Source: Mycolicibacterium sp. CR10 | Lineage (GTDB): Bacteria; Actinomycetota; Actinomycetes; Mycobacteriales; Mycobacteriaceae | Reading direction: 5' to 3' | Length of the DNA stretch: 64,000 nt | Assembly: GCF_005222675.1 (NCBI RefSeq) | Contig: NZ_STGE01000009.1 | Span: 405,472-469,471, forward strand | Shown: in pieces, positions 54,716 through 63,890 of the stretch | Layout of the letters: each line of letters opens with the position of its first letter | Position numbering within the stretch: position 1 is the stretch's first letter | The notes under the pieces: generated by a model | The model's database searches: none | What the model saw: the letters and a program-made list of their open reading frames with translations, nothing else | What the model was told of the DNA's origin: nothing | Made by a program: the position numbers and the translations under genes

Positions 54716-55702
54716 TCATGCCAGCAGGTGACCGCCGGAGGACAGATAGCGCTCCGCGAGCTCGCAGCTGCCCGCGGCGTAGGTGACGGAGATGGCCTGG
54801 GATTCCTTGGAATGGCTGTGTGTTCCCATCCAGGCGAGCAGCAGTAGCCGGCGCAGCAGGACGAACGAGGCCAGCATGTCCTCGTCGGCCGCGGCGAACG
54901 GGCGAAGGGTCCGGTAGCCGCTCACCCAGGCGTCCTGCCATTCCGGCACCGAGGGGTGGTCCTCGAAGAACGACACCGCGGTACCGAAGTCGTAGAAATA
55001 CCAACCGAATCCGCAGTCGTCGAAATCGATGACGGTGATGGTGTCTCCGTCGACGAGCAGGTTGGCCAGTCGCAGGTCGGCGTGTACCAGGCCGAAAGTC
55101 TGCGGCCCGGTGCCGTATTCGGCGAGGCGGCGGTGCAGCAGCTGCTGGGCGCGGTCGAGCACCTCGGCTTCGGATTCGCCGACCCCGACCGCGTCGCGCC
55201 ACCGACCCCAGCGCGGTGAATCGCCGAGGCTGTGCTCCCAGTCCCATGCGAATCGGCTGAAGCTCGAGGGTCGCTGCCAGCTGCGGGCATGGTCGTGCAG
55301 CGCGGCGGTGATGCGGCCCAGCGTGTGGAAGTCTGTGGTGCCCAAAGCCTTTTCGTCGGGCTCGGCACCAGGAACCATCGCGAAGTGCACGACGTACCGC
55401 TGCGATCCGTCATGCTCGACGGTGACGATCCTTCGGCCGTCGCGGGCGGGCAGAACGGTGGGCACGATGATGTCGCTGTCGCGCCGGAGGGCGTCGAGCC
55501 ATTGGAGCTCGGACTCGATCTGGTCAGCGCGGTGGTAGTCCTTGCGGTGGACCCGCAGGATCGACCGGTGACCGGTCCCGGGTTCCGCGACGGCGTAGGT
55601 GGCGTTCTCCGACAGGTTGAGAAGCTCGAGCGTCGAACCCTCGGCAAGGTCGAAAGCCGCCAGCGCCTGTTCGGCGACCTCGACATCGTCACTCACGGCC
55701 AT
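54716..55702 (-). CDS. APH-fold small-molecule kinase
   Basis: 328 aa from ATG 55702. Aminoglycoside phosphotransferase/choline kinase fold: the catalytic loop [15 protein letters not shown] (Asp and Asn) and metal site [15 protein letters not shown] are intact. Twelve bases behind the class III aminotransferase gene. Kinase plus PLP enzyme is the pairing used to phosphorylate an amino alcohol (ethanolamine or 1-amino-2-propanol) and then eliminate phosphate and ammonia to an aldehyde. Drug resistance is unlikely in this context. Confidence 0.88.
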   Translation of the reverse strand: MAVSDDVEVAEQALAAFDLAEGSTLELLNLSENATYAVAEPGTGHRSILRVHRKDYHRADQIESELQWLDALRRDSDIIVPTVLPARDGRRIVTVEHDGSQRYVVHFAMVPGAEPDEKALGTTDFHTLGRITAALHDHARSWQRPSSFSRFAWDWEHSLGDSPRWGRWRDAVGVGESEAEVLDRAQQLLHRRLAEYGTGPQTFGLVHADLRLANLLVDGDTITVIDFDDCGFGWYFYDFGTAVSFFEDHPSVPEWQDAWVSGYRTLRPFAAADEDMLASFVLLRRLLLLAWMGTHSHSKESQAISVTYAAGSCELAERYLSSGGHLLA

Positions 55703-55713
55703 CGTCTTGGAGA

Positions 55714-57030
55714 CTACTGCGCGGCGACCGCGTTGGCAGCGCCCAGTCGGGCCCGCCCGACCGCCACCTCCACGCGGTCGAGTACGTCCTCGCACAGCTC
55801 GCGGCTGAGCAGAAGCCCCGGTTTGAATTGCAGGACACGAGGATCCAGCGTCGAGAAGATCGCCCACACGCCATTCTCGTAGAGCTCCCGCATCACGAAC
55901 TTGGCCCCCTCCGGGTGGTCGAACTCCAGACCGATCACCACGCCGTTCTGCCGGATTCCGACGAACCAGTCCGGCTGGGCGGCCTGAATGCGGGCCAGGC
56001 CGGTGGCGAAGAAGTCCGCGATCTCGTGGACCGACGTGCGGACCTCGGGCCTGCTGGTGATCTCCAGGGTCTTGATGGCCGCCACGCAGCCGAGTTCGGC
56101 GCCGCCGAAGGTGGAGATGTGGCCGAAGCCGTCCTCGTCGAGCCACCGGGCGGCGCGGTCGCTGAGCAGGGCCGCGGTGATCGGGTACATGCCGCCCGAG
56201 AGGCCCTTGCCGGTGACCATGATGTCCGGCTCGATGCCGTGCTTGGTGATACCCCACATCTCGCCGGTGCGCATCAGGCCGGTCTGCACCTCGTCGGCGA
56301 TGTAGAGCGCGTCGTGGCGCTCGCACAATTCTTTGACCGCCTCGAGGTAACCCGCTGGCGGCAAGGGGAATCCGTAGGTCGCGGGGATCGTCTCCATGAT
56401 CACCGCGGCGACGTCGCCGCCGTGCAGCGCCCGCTCCATCGCCTCGACGTCCCCGAACGGCACCTGGATGAACTCGTCGGGCTGATCGGAAAGGAACAGC
56501 TTGGCGAAACGGTCGTCCCCCGTGGCGACCGCCAGCCCGGTGTGGCCGTGATAGGCCTTGACGATCGAGACGATCTTGCGGCGCTGCGTGGCGTGCCGGG
56601 CGCTCTTGAGCGCGATGTCGATGGCTTCGCCGCCACCGGAGCCGAACGCCACCTTGGTCAGCGAGGCCGGGGCCGACTCGATGAGCCGTTGTGCAAGCGC
56701 CGTGCGGGCGACCGACGGAAAGTGGTGGTTGCCGACGTCGAAGTACTGCATCCCGTCGATAAGTGCTTGCATCACTTCGGGATTGCGGTGTCCGAGGTTG
56801 TAGGTGCCGCCGTTGAGGTGCATGTCGATGAGCCGCCGACCGCTCATGTCCCACAGGAAGTAGTCCTGCCTGCGGTCGATCACCAGGTCGACCCCCGCGT
56901 CCGTCCAGAACTGGGTCTTGTCCGGGTTCCAGAACTTCTTGGCGAGTTCCAGGACCTGGGCCTTGGATTCGAATGAGAACGTGCCGTAGTCGTACACGGG
57001 ACTCCCTGTCTGAGGCGGCGGGGCGTTCAC
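55714..57030 (-). CDS. class III aminotransferase-fold PLP enzyme, likely amino-alcohol phospho-lyase
   Basis: 438 aa from one of two GTG codons (57030 or 57033). PLP Lys about 275 in IMVTGKGLSGGMYP, Asp in LYIADEVQTGLMRTG, GSGGGEAIDIALKSAR binding the phosphate. Overall like ornithine/4-aminobutyrate aminotransferases and ethanolamine-phosphate phospho-lyase. With the kinase next to it, beta-elimination of phosphate from an amino-alcohol phosphate to an aldehyde is the preferred role; simple transamination is the alternative. Confidence 0.85.
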   Translation of the reverse strand: MNAPPPQTGSPVYDYGTFSFESKAQVLELAKKFWNPDKTQFWTDAGVDLVIDRRQDYFLWDMSGRRLIDMHLNGGTYNLGHRNPEVMQALIDGMQYFDVGNHHFPSVARTALAQRLIESAPASLTKVAFGSGGGEAIDIALKSARHATQRRKIVSIVKAYHGHTGLAVATGDDRFAKLFLSDQPDEFIQVPFGDVEAMERALHGGDVAAVIMETIPATYGFPLPPAGYLEAVKELCERHDALYIADEVQTGLMRTGEMWGITKHGIEPDIMVTGKGLSGGMYPITAALLSDRAARWLDEDGFGHISTFGGAELGCVAAIKTLEITSRPEVRTSVHEIADFFATGLARIQAAQPDWFVGIRQNGVVIGLEFDHPEGAKFVMRELYENGVWAIFSTLDPRVLQFKPGLLLSRELCEDVLDRVEVAVGRARLGAANAVAAQ

Positions 57031-57038
57031 CACAAACT

Positions 57039-57138
57039 AAATGGTACGACCATTTGTGTCAACAGCGCTGAATGGCTCTTGCGTAGCTCAATTGGTAGTG
57101 CCAATATGACTCTGGCCCAGCACTGTGGTCTATACCAC
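57039..57138. promoter_or_regulatory. cluster of GntR-type operator candidates in the divergent promoter region
   Basis: Three sites between the aminotransferase and permease genes: AAATGGTACGACCATTT (57039-57055, perfect arms), TTGGTAGTGCCAA (57092-57104, one mismatch) and GTGGTCTATACCAC (57125-57138, four-base spacer). All carry TGGT...ACCA or a one-base variant, like the site before gntR. Confidence 0.7.
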
Positions 57139-57197
57139 TGTGGCATCCGCTCTGAGCCGGTCCGCGTTCAGTCCTTCACTGGGAAGGGATCGAGAAG

Positions 57198-58742
57198 ATG
57201 ACCGAATCCGCCGAAAGAACCGAATCTCGCGGAGCTGCACCGCCGGACTCCGTTCAACGCCTCAAGCGAAACGCCGTCGGGACGCTGGCCGTCATCTTCA
57301 TGGCCGTGGCGACGGCCGCGCCGATCACGGCGATGGTCGGCAACGTCCCGATCGCCGTGGGCTTCGGAAACGGATCGCATGCACCGGCGGGCTACCTGGT
57401 CGCCACAATCGTGCTGGGCCTGTTCGCCATCGGCTACGCCACGATGGCCAAGCACATCACCACAACGGGCGCGTTCTACGGCTACATCTCCCACGGGCTG
57501 GGCCGCGTCATGGGGATGGCCAGCGGCCTGATCATCACGATGGCCTACGTCGTGTTCGAGGGTTCGCTGATCGGCATCTTCGCCTACTTCTTCCAGGACT
57601 TCGCGCTCACGCAGTTCGACATCACCGTGCCGTGGCTGGCCCCGGCGATACTGATGCTGGTGCTCAACTGCATCCTCACGTACTTCGACGTGAACCTGAC
57701 CGCCAAGGTGCTCGGCGTCTTCCTGGTCACGGAGATCTTCATGCTGTCGCTCGGTGCGCTGGCCGTGCTGTTCAAGGGCGGCAACCCCGAGACCGGCTTC
57801 GCGGTCGCCGAGACGCTGAACCCGATCGGCGCGTTTACGCCCGCGGCGGTCGCGGGCGCCAGCGCCGGCCTCGGTCTGTTCTTTGCCTTCTGGTCGTGGG
57901 TCGGCTTCGAGTCGACGGCGATGTACGGCGAGGAGTCCAAGGACCCGAAGCGAATCATCCCGCGCGCCACCATGATCGCGGTGCTGGGGGTCGGAATCTT
58001 CTACGTCTTCATCTCATGGATGGCGATCGCGGGCACGGGGCCGGCGAAGTCCGTCGAGCTGGCGCAGGATTCGGCGACGGCGGGCAACATCTTCTTCGAT
58101 CCGGTGCAATCCACCTACGGCGACTGGGCGATCACGCTGTTCAAGCTGCTGCTGGTGACGGGTTCCTTCGCATGCGGCATGGCCTTCCACAACTGCGCGT
58201 CGCGCTACCTGTACGCGATGGGCCGCGAGGGGTTGTCGGACGGCCTGCAGAAGACGCTCGGCGCGACGCACCACAAGCACGGCTCGCCCTACATCGCGTC
58301 GTTCGTGCAGTCGGCGATCACGCTGGTGATCGTCCTGGCGTTCTTCTTCGCGGGCATGGACCCGTACGTGCACCTGTACGGTCTGCTGGCGATCCTGGGC
58401 ACGATGGCCATCCTCATCGTGCAGTCGCTGTGCGCGTTCGCCGTGATCGCGTACTTCCACTTCCACAAGAACCACCCGTCCAGTGCGCACTGGTTCAAGA
58501 CGTTCCTGGCGCCGCTGCTCGGCGGCGTCGGCATGTTGTACGTCGTCTACCTGCTGTGGGTGCACAAGGACACGGCGGCAGGCGCCGCATCCGGCACGTT
58601 GCTGTTCAAGCTGACACCATGGATCGTGGTCGGACTGTTCGCGCTCGGCGCGGCGATGGCGCTGTACTTCAAGTTCCGGGATCCGCGGCGCTACGACCTG
58701 ATCGGCCGAGTGATTTTTGAGGACAACGAGATTCGCGAGTAG
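57198..58742 (+). CDS. APC-superfamily amino acid/amine permease
   Basis: 514 aa with about 12-13 membrane helices. The N-terminal LKRNAVGTLAVIFMAVATAA and PITAMVGNVPIAVGFGNG fit the unwound first helix of APC transporters; FEGSLIGIFAYFFQDFAL and FWSWVGFESTAMYGEESKDP follow, the last a conserved APC loop. Likely imports the amino alcohol or amine used by the locus. First gene of the plus-strand operon; 23 bp before the diol dehydratase. Confidence 0.92.
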   Translation: MTESAERTESRGAAPPDSVQRLKRNAVGTLAVIFMAVATAAPITAMVGNVPIAVGFGNGSHAPAGYLVATIVLGLFAIGYATMAKHITTTGAFYGYISHGLGRVMGMASGLIITMAYVVFEGSLIGIFAYFFQDFALTQFDITVPWLAPAILMLVLNCILTYFDVNLTAKVLGVFLVTEIFMLSLGALAVLFKGGNPETGFAVAETLNPIGAFTPAAVAGASAGLGLFFAFWSWVGFESTAMYGEESKDPKRIIPRATMIAVLGVGIFYVFISWMAIAGTGPAKSVELAQDSATAGNIFFDPVQSTYGDWAITLFKLLLVTGSFACGMAFHNCASRYLYAMGREGLSDGLQKTLGATHHKHGSPYIASFVQSAITLVIVLAFFFAGMDPYVHLYGLLAILGTMAILIVQSLCAFAVIAYFHFHKNHPSSAHWFKTFLAPLLGGVGMLYVVYLLWVHKDTAAGAASGTLLFKLTPWIVVGLFALGAAMALYFKFRDPRRYDLIGRVIFEDNEIRE

Positions 58743-58765
58743 ATCCTTCTACAGGGAGGCCGCCG

Positions 58766-61006
58766 GTGGCAGACGAGTTGGGCCGGTTCCGGGTACTGAA
58801 CGCCAAACCGGTCAACCTCGACGGTTTCAGCGTTCCCGATGCGGCACTCGGCTTGGTCGCGATGAGCAGTCCGCACGATCCGGCTCCGTCGCTCGTCCTG
58901 GACAACGGGAGCGTCACCGAACTCGACGGCAAGCCGGCCGCGGAGTTCGACGTGATCGACGAGTTCATCGCCCGCTACGGGATCGACCTCGCCGTCGCCG
59001 ATGAGGCGATGGCGCTCGACGACGTGACGCTGGCGCGGATGGCTGTCGACGTCAATGTGTCACGGGCGGAAGTGGTGCGGCTGATCGGTGGCACCACCCC
59101 CGCGAAGCTGGCCCGCGTCATGGCGGTGATGTCGCCGGTGGAGATGCAGATGGCGATGGCCAAGATGCGGGCCCGCCGCACACCCAGCAATCAGGCGCAC
59201 GTCACCAACCAGCTCGACGACCCGCTGTTGATCGCCGCCGACGCCGCCAGCGCGGTGGCGTACGGGTTCCGTGAAGTGGAGACGACGGTGCCGGTGCTCG
59301 GTGACGCCCCGTCGAACGCAGTCGCCCTCCTGATCGGAAGCCAGGTCGGCACACCGGGTGCGATGGCGCAGTGCTCGATCGAGGAGGCGCTGGAACTGCG
59401 CCTCGGCCTGCGCGGGCTGACCAGCTACGCCGAGACGATCTCGATCTACGGCACCGAGCAGGTATTCGTCGACGGCGACGACACCCCGTTCAGCAAGGCG
59501 ATTCTGACGTCCGCGTACGCCTCGCGTGGCCTGAAGATGCGCGTCACCAGTGGCGGCGGCGCCGAGGTGCTGATGGGCGCGGCCGAGAAATGTTCGATCC
59601 TGTACCTGGAGTCGCGGTGCGTGTCGCTGGCCAGGGCGTTGGGATCGCAGGGTGTGCAGAACGGCGGCATCGACGGTGTCGGCGTAGTGGCCTCGGTGCC
59701 GGAGGGTATGAAGGAACTGCTCGCCGAGAACCTGATGGTGATGATGCGCGATCTCGAGTCGTGTGCCGGCAACGACAACCTGATCTCCGAGTCCGACATC
59801 CGCCGCAGCGCGCACACGCTCCCGGTGCTGTTGGCGGGTGCGGACTTCATCTTCTCCGGCTTCGGGTCGATCCCGCGCTACGACAACGCATTCGCACTGT
59901 CGAACTTCAACTCCGACGATATGGACGATTTCCTGGTGCTGCAACGGGACTGGGGTGCCGACGGCGGTCTGCGCACGGTGACGGCCGAGCACCTGGAGGC
60001 GGTGCGCCGCCGCGGCGCGAAGGCGGTTCAAGCGGTGTACCGGGATCTGGGTCTGGCCGACTACGACGACGCCCGTGTCGAAGAAGTCGTGTTCGCCAAC
60101 GGATCCCGGGACCTACCTCCCGGACACCCGAAGATCGTGGCCGAAGCGGCGGCTTCGATCGAGGCCAGGCAGCTCACGGTGTTCGATGTGATCGCCTCAC
60201 TGCAGCGCACCGGCTTCATCGAGGAGGCCGAGGCGATCACCACGCTGACACGCGAGCGGTTGCGCGGTGACCAGCTGCAGACCTCGGCGATCTTCGACGA
60301 CGAGTTCCGGGTGCTGTCCAAGCTCACCGACCCCAACGATTACAGCGGCCCGGCAACGGGTTACGCCCTCAGTGAGCAGCGACGCGCCGAGATCGACGCG
60401 ATCCGCCAGGCCCGCACCAGCGCCGAGTTGACGGCCGACCAGGTCGCGCACCGCGGACACGTCCTCGTCACCGATGTCGAGCCGGCGCGACAGGGCAGCG
60501 ACCCGCGCGAAGTCTGCATCGGGCTGTCCCCGGCCTGGGGGCGCAGCGTGTGGCTCAGTCTGTGCGGACTGACGATCGGGGAGGTGCTGCGCCAGATCTC
60601 CGCGGGCCTGGAAGAGGAGGGCTGCGTCGCGAGGACGGTCCGGGTGCGCTCCACCATCGACGTCGGCCTGATCGGGCTGACCGCCGCCCGGCTGTCGGGC
60701 TCCGGCATCGGAATCGGACTGCAGGGCAAGGGGACAGCGCTGATTCACCGGCGTGACCTCGCGCCGTTGGCCAACTTGGAACTGTTCAGTGTGGCGCCGT
60801 TGCTGACCGCGAAGATGTACCGCGAACTCGGCAAGAACGCCGCCCGCCACGCCAAGGGGATGGCGCCGGTACCGATCTTCACCGGAGGCACCGACGAGTC
60901 GATCTCCGCGCGCTACCACGCCAGGGCGGTCGCCCTCGTCGCACTGGAGCGCCAGGCGTGCGAACCCGGTCAGCCGCCGATCACCGTGAAGGTCGAAAAC
61001 CCATGA
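58766..61006 (+). CDS. B12-dependent diol dehydratase, fused large and medium subunits
   Basis: 746 aa from GTG 58766 with GGGAGG upstream. Residues 1-555 match PduC/GldA-type large subunits (VDVNVSRAEVVRLIGGTTPA, MSPVEMQMAMAKMRARRTPS, CAGNDNLISESDIRRSAHT, FSGFGSIPRYDNAFALSNFN). Residues about 570-746 match the medium subunit (GLSPAWGRSVWLSLCGLTIG, IGIGLQGKGTALIHRRDLAP). Uses adenosylcobalamin radicals to turn 1,2-diols or glycerol into aldehydes. In PduCDE these are two polypeptides; the fusion is seen in actinobacteria. ATGA overlap with the small subunit. Confidence 0.93.
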   Translation: MADELGRFRVLNAKPVNLDGFSVPDAALGLVAMSSPHDPAPSLVLDNGSVTELDGKPAAEFDVIDEFIARYGIDLAVADEAMALDDVTLARMAVDVNVSRAEVVRLIGGTTPAKLARVMAVMSPVEMQMAMAKMRARRTPSNQAHVTNQLDDPLLIAADAASAVAYGFREVETTVPVLGDAPSNAVALLIGSQVGTPGAMAQCSIEEALELRLGLRGLTSYAETISIYGTEQVFVDGDDTPFSKAILTSAYASRGLKMRVTSGGGAEVLMGAAEKCSILYLESRCVSLARALGSQGVQNGGIDGVGVVASVPEGMKELLAENLMVMMRDLESCAGNDNLISESDIRRSAHTLPVLLAGADFIFSGFGSIPRYDNAFALSNFNSDDMDDFLVLQRDWGADGGLRTVTAEHLEAVRRRGAKAVQAVYRDLGLADYDDARVEEVVFANGSRDLPPGHPKIVAEAAASIEARQLTVFDVIASLQRTGFIEEAEAITTLTRERLRGDQLQTSAIFDDEFRVLSKLTDPNDYSGPATGYALSEQRRAEIDAIRQARTSAELTADQVAHRGHVLVTDVEPARQGSDPREVCIGLSPAWGRSVWLSLCGLTIGEVLRQISAGLEEEGCVARTVRVRSTIDVGLIGLTAARLSGSGIGIGLQGKGTALIHRRDLAPLANLELFSVAPLLTAKMYRELGKNAARHAKGMAPVPIFTGGTDESISARYHARAVALVALERQACEPGQPPITVKVENP

Positions 61007-61332
61007 ACGACATCACAGTTGCGAACGCCGTCGACGGGAAGCTGGGTCTCGGCGATCTGCGGATGAGTCCCGCCGCGCTCGCCCACCAGGCCGCGGTCGC
61101 CGAGGAGGGCGGGAACCCGCAGCTGGCCGAGAACTTCCTGCGTGCCGCCGAATTGGCGACGATCGACGACGAGCAGGTGATGGCGCTGTACGAGGCGCTG
61201 CGTCCCCATCGGTCGACTGCCGCCGACCTCGAAGCGCTCAGGACCTCGCTCGTGGCCGGTGGTGCAACGCGGTGCGCGGCGCTCGTCGAACAGGCCGCCG
61301 CCGTCTACGCGCGCCGGGGTCTGCTGCGTTGA
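61003..61332 (+). CDS. diol dehydratase small subunit
   Basis: 109 aa from ATG 61003, overlapping the large-medium stop. PduE-like: TVANAVDGKLGLGDLRMSPA and AEVATIDD-type helix NFLRAAELATIDDEQVMALY, YEALRPHRSTAADL. Needed for the active heterotrimer. Ends in a TTGA overlap with the reactivase gene. Confidence 0.9.
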   Translation: MNDITVANAVDGKLGLGDLRMSPAALAHQAAVAEEGGNPQLAENFLRAAELATIDDEQVMALYEALRPHRSTAADLEALRTSLVAGGATRCAALVEQAAAVYARRGLLR

Positions 61333-63050
61333 CCCCTCCGGTGCGGACGGTCGCCGGTGTCGACATCGGCAACCACACCACGGAGATCGTGCTGGCCCTC
61401 GTGCAGGACGGAGCTGTCACCAGCGTCGCACACGGTCAGGCACCCACCAGGGGACGAAAGGGAAGTGCCGAATCGTTGCAGGGCGCGGCCGCCCTGCTGC
61501 ACAGGATCGAGGTGGACGCGGGAACCGCCGCCGACGAACTACTGCTCTCGGTGCTGCGGCCCGTGGACACGGCGACCGCGCCGATAGCACCCGCCTTCTC
61601 GCCGTCGTCGCCGGTCCGCAGCCTACGACGGCCTGACGCGAGCACGCCGGCCGGTGCGGGATATGGCGTGGGACAGCATGTTCGGCTCGTCGACCTGCGT
61701 AGGCCACTGATGCACGGTCCGGTCGTGGTCTCCGTCGACGGTGTCACCGACTTCGAGGACGCCGCCCGCGAGATCACCGCCGCGGTCGAGCGTGGCTGGC
61801 AGGTCGTCGGCGTGGTGGCCGCCCAGGATGACGCGGTTCTGATCCGCAACCGGATCCCGCTGGATGTGCCGGTGGTCGACGAGGCGGACGTCGACGGGCT
61901 CGCGCCCGGAGCCTTGGTGGCCGTCGAGGTCGTCGAGGAGGGCCGCGCCTACCGGGCGATGGCCGATCCGATCGCCCTGTCGGCGGCCTTGCATCTGCCC
62001 CCCGAATGTCTGGTCGACGTCGCCGAATTCTGCAGGGAGCTGGCGGATTCCGCGGCCATCGCGGTCACACGTCGCACCGAACCGCCGGAGCCGCCCGCAC
62101 CGGATGACGACTACGTCGATGTGCGGACCGACGCCGGTGACGACACCTCGATCGTCCGCTACTCACCCGCCCAGGCGCATGCGGTGCTTCGGCGCTCGAT
62201 TCCCGGCTGTGTGACCCGCATTCGGCTGAGGGAGGTCCCGACGGCGGCTGACGGCGTGGCGGTGCACGACGCGTTCTTCACCGACCTGGCGGCCATCGAC
62301 AACGGGGCGTGGTTGCGCCGCGGGGTCGCCGACACGCAAGGCACGGTGGTGGCGCTACTGGCAGCGGACGTGGCCGAGGATGCGGCCGCGACACTGACTG
62401 AGTTGACCGGTAGGCCTGCGCGCACGGTGGCGACGGAACCAGAGGCTGCGGGATGGGGTGCGCGCACCACGCCCGGCATTCCACCGGATTCGGTGGTGTG
62501 CGATATCGGCGGCGGCACAGTCGATCTGATCGGTGCGGACCGGACAGTGGTGGCGGCTGGAGCGGGTGAGTCGATCACCGTCGCCGTCGCCCGGGTGTTG
62601 GGCATCCCGCGGGCGCTGGCCGAAACGGTCAAGCGCACACCCGCGGTCCGCGTCGAGGGCCCGCACGTGGCGCACGAGGAGGACGGGCGGCGGGTGTTCC
62701 TGGACTCACCGGCCTCCTCGGACGCGATCGGCAGGCTGTGCACGCGCGGCGGTGCCGGTCTGGTGCCGTTCTCCAACAAGCTGGCGGCGGAGGAGTGGCG
62801 CAGCCTGCGGCTCGCGATCAAGCAGGAGTCGGTCGCGGCGAACATTGCCCGCAGCCTGGCGGCGTTCGACGAGCCGCCGACCGCGCTGGTGCTGGCCGGC
62901 GGCGGCGCGCTCGACGATGAGTTGATGCGCACGGTCGGCGAGGCGCTCCGCAGCGTTCCGGTCGTGGTCGGTCGGGCGAACATCGACGGCGTGCACGGGC
63001 CGCGGTTTGCGGTCGCACGTGGACTGCTGGCTATGTACGCGCGCGAGTAG
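61329..63050 (+). CDS. diol dehydratase reactivase large subunit
   Basis: 573 aa from TTG 61329 (GTG 61341 possible). Actin-like ATPase of the DdrA/PduG type: TVAGVDIGNHTTEIVLALVQ phosphate loop, VVCDIGGGTVDLIGADR, and VLAGGGALDDELMRTVGEAL. It expels damaged cobalamin from inactivated dehydratase. No small reactivase subunit (DdrB) gene follows; it may lie elsewhere. End overlaps the convergent MBL gene by 20 bp. Confidence 0.9.
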   Translation: MTPPVRTVAGVDIGNHTTEIVLALVQDGAVTSVAHGQAPTRGRKGSAESLQGAAALLHRIEVDAGTAADELLLSVLRPVDTATAPIAPAFSPSSPVRSLRRPDASTPAGAGYGVGQHVRLVDLRRPLMHGPVVVSVDGVTDFEDAAREITAAVERGWQVVGVVAAQDDAVLIRNRIPLDVPVVDEADVDGLAPGALVAVEVVEEGRAYRAMADPIALSAALHLPPECLVDVAEFCRELADSAAIAVTRRTEPPEPPAPDDDYVDVRTDAGDDTSIVRYSPAQAHAVLRRSIPGCVTRIRLREVPTAADGVAVHDAFFTDLAAIDNGAWLRRGVADTQGTVVALLAADVAEDAAATLTELTGRPARTVATEPEAAGWGARTTPGIPPDSVVCDIGGGTVDLIGADRTVVAAGAGESITVAVARVLGIPRALAETVKRTPAVRVEGPHVAHEEDGRRVFLDSPASSDAIGRLCTRGGAGLVPFSNKLAAEEWRSLRLAIKQESVAANIARSLAAFDEPPTALVLAGGGALDDELMRTVGEALRSVPVVVGRANIDGVHGPRFAVARGLLAMYARE

Positions 63051-63678
63051 GCAATCCGGCGATCGCTTCGGCGACGTGGCCGCGCCACAGATCTGGATCG
63101 ATCCGAGTGGCGGCGGAATCACCCTGGTAGGCACTGGAGATCAAGTAGTCGGGGGACAGGTCGGCGATGACGCGCAGGCTGTCGGCGATCGTGTCCGCGT
63201 CGCCCGGTTGATGAAATCCCTCGATGTAGCCCGCCCACCACCGACCCTCGGGATTGCGGACCAGCGTGTCCCCGGTGAACAGGTAGCGGCCGTCGGCGCC
63301 GTCGACGAGGTAGCAGACACTGCCGGGGGAGTGGCCCGGTGTCGGGATGATCTCGACGCCGTTGTGATCGGTATTGCGGCCGCTCAGCGGCACGTCGACG
63401 TGCGCGTGCTGTGCGATGTCGGACAGATCACCTTCGGAGGCGTGCAGCGTTGAATCAAATTGCTCAGCAATGCGTTTGAGCATCGGACCCGCCTCGTCGC
63501 GGTGCGACAGGTACTGGTCGTGAATGCCGCCGAGTTGGGCGAGTTCGTCGAAATCGTCGTCGGTACCCGGCGAATAGAACAAGGCCTTGGCGGCCGTCCA
63601 CAGGTACGCGTGGGTGGTCAGGCCCGGATAGGGCGAGTAGGTGCGGGTTTCCCAGAGATCGCTCAGTACTTTTTCCAT
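63031..63678 (-). CDS. metallo-beta-lactamase-fold protein with altered metal site
   Basis: 215 aa from ATG 63678. IIPTPGHSPGSVCYLVDG and YLFTGDTLVRN are the C-terminal MBL metal motifs. The usual HxHxDH is missing: the corresponding strand reads GGIHDQYLSHRDEAGPMLKR, so at most one metal is held in the normal way. Hydrolase function is doubtful; it may bind a cofactor or another metal. Convergent with the reactivase gene. Confidence 0.8.
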   Translation of the reverse strand: MEKVLSDLWETRTYSPYPGLTTHAYLWTAAKALFYSPGTDDDFDELAQLGGIHDQYLSHRDEAGPMLKRIAEQFDSTLHASEGDLSDIAQHAHVDVPLSGRNTDHNGVEIIPTPGHSPGSVCYLVDGADGRYLFTGDTLVRNPEGRWWAGYIEGFHQPGDADTIADSLRVIADLSPDYLISSAYQGDSAATRIDPDLWRGHVAEAIAGLPTRART

Positions 63679-63890
63679 GACTCCAGGCTGCAACCTGAAC
63701 AATTGTTGAGGTCAAGTGCTCGGGCTACAGGCGACGATCGATGGTGGTCGCCGGTATCGACTCCAACAGTTCGGTCTCGCCATCTCGTCACGAACTGCGG
63801 TCGTCTCCGTTAGGGCTCTGCGCTCGTGGAGGCGTCGTGGCGCGGGGCCACCGGGGCTATGTGGGCGGTTCACCGACTTTCGTAATCCCT

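Noticed and set aside
54716..55702. Aminoglycoside resistance gene
   Set aside because: The fold is shared, but the position between an SDR and a PLP enzyme in a GntR-controlled catabolic locus points to a metabolic amino-alcohol kinase.
54716..56854. A 712-aa fusion of the kinase with upstream sequence
   Set aside because: The upstream part is an out-of-frame reading of the aminotransferase gene; the kinase begins naturally at ATG 55702.
57125..58720. A 531-aa plus-strand frame over the permease gene
   Set aside because: Arg/His/Gly-rich shadow of the APC permease read in the next frame; it has no membrane helices.
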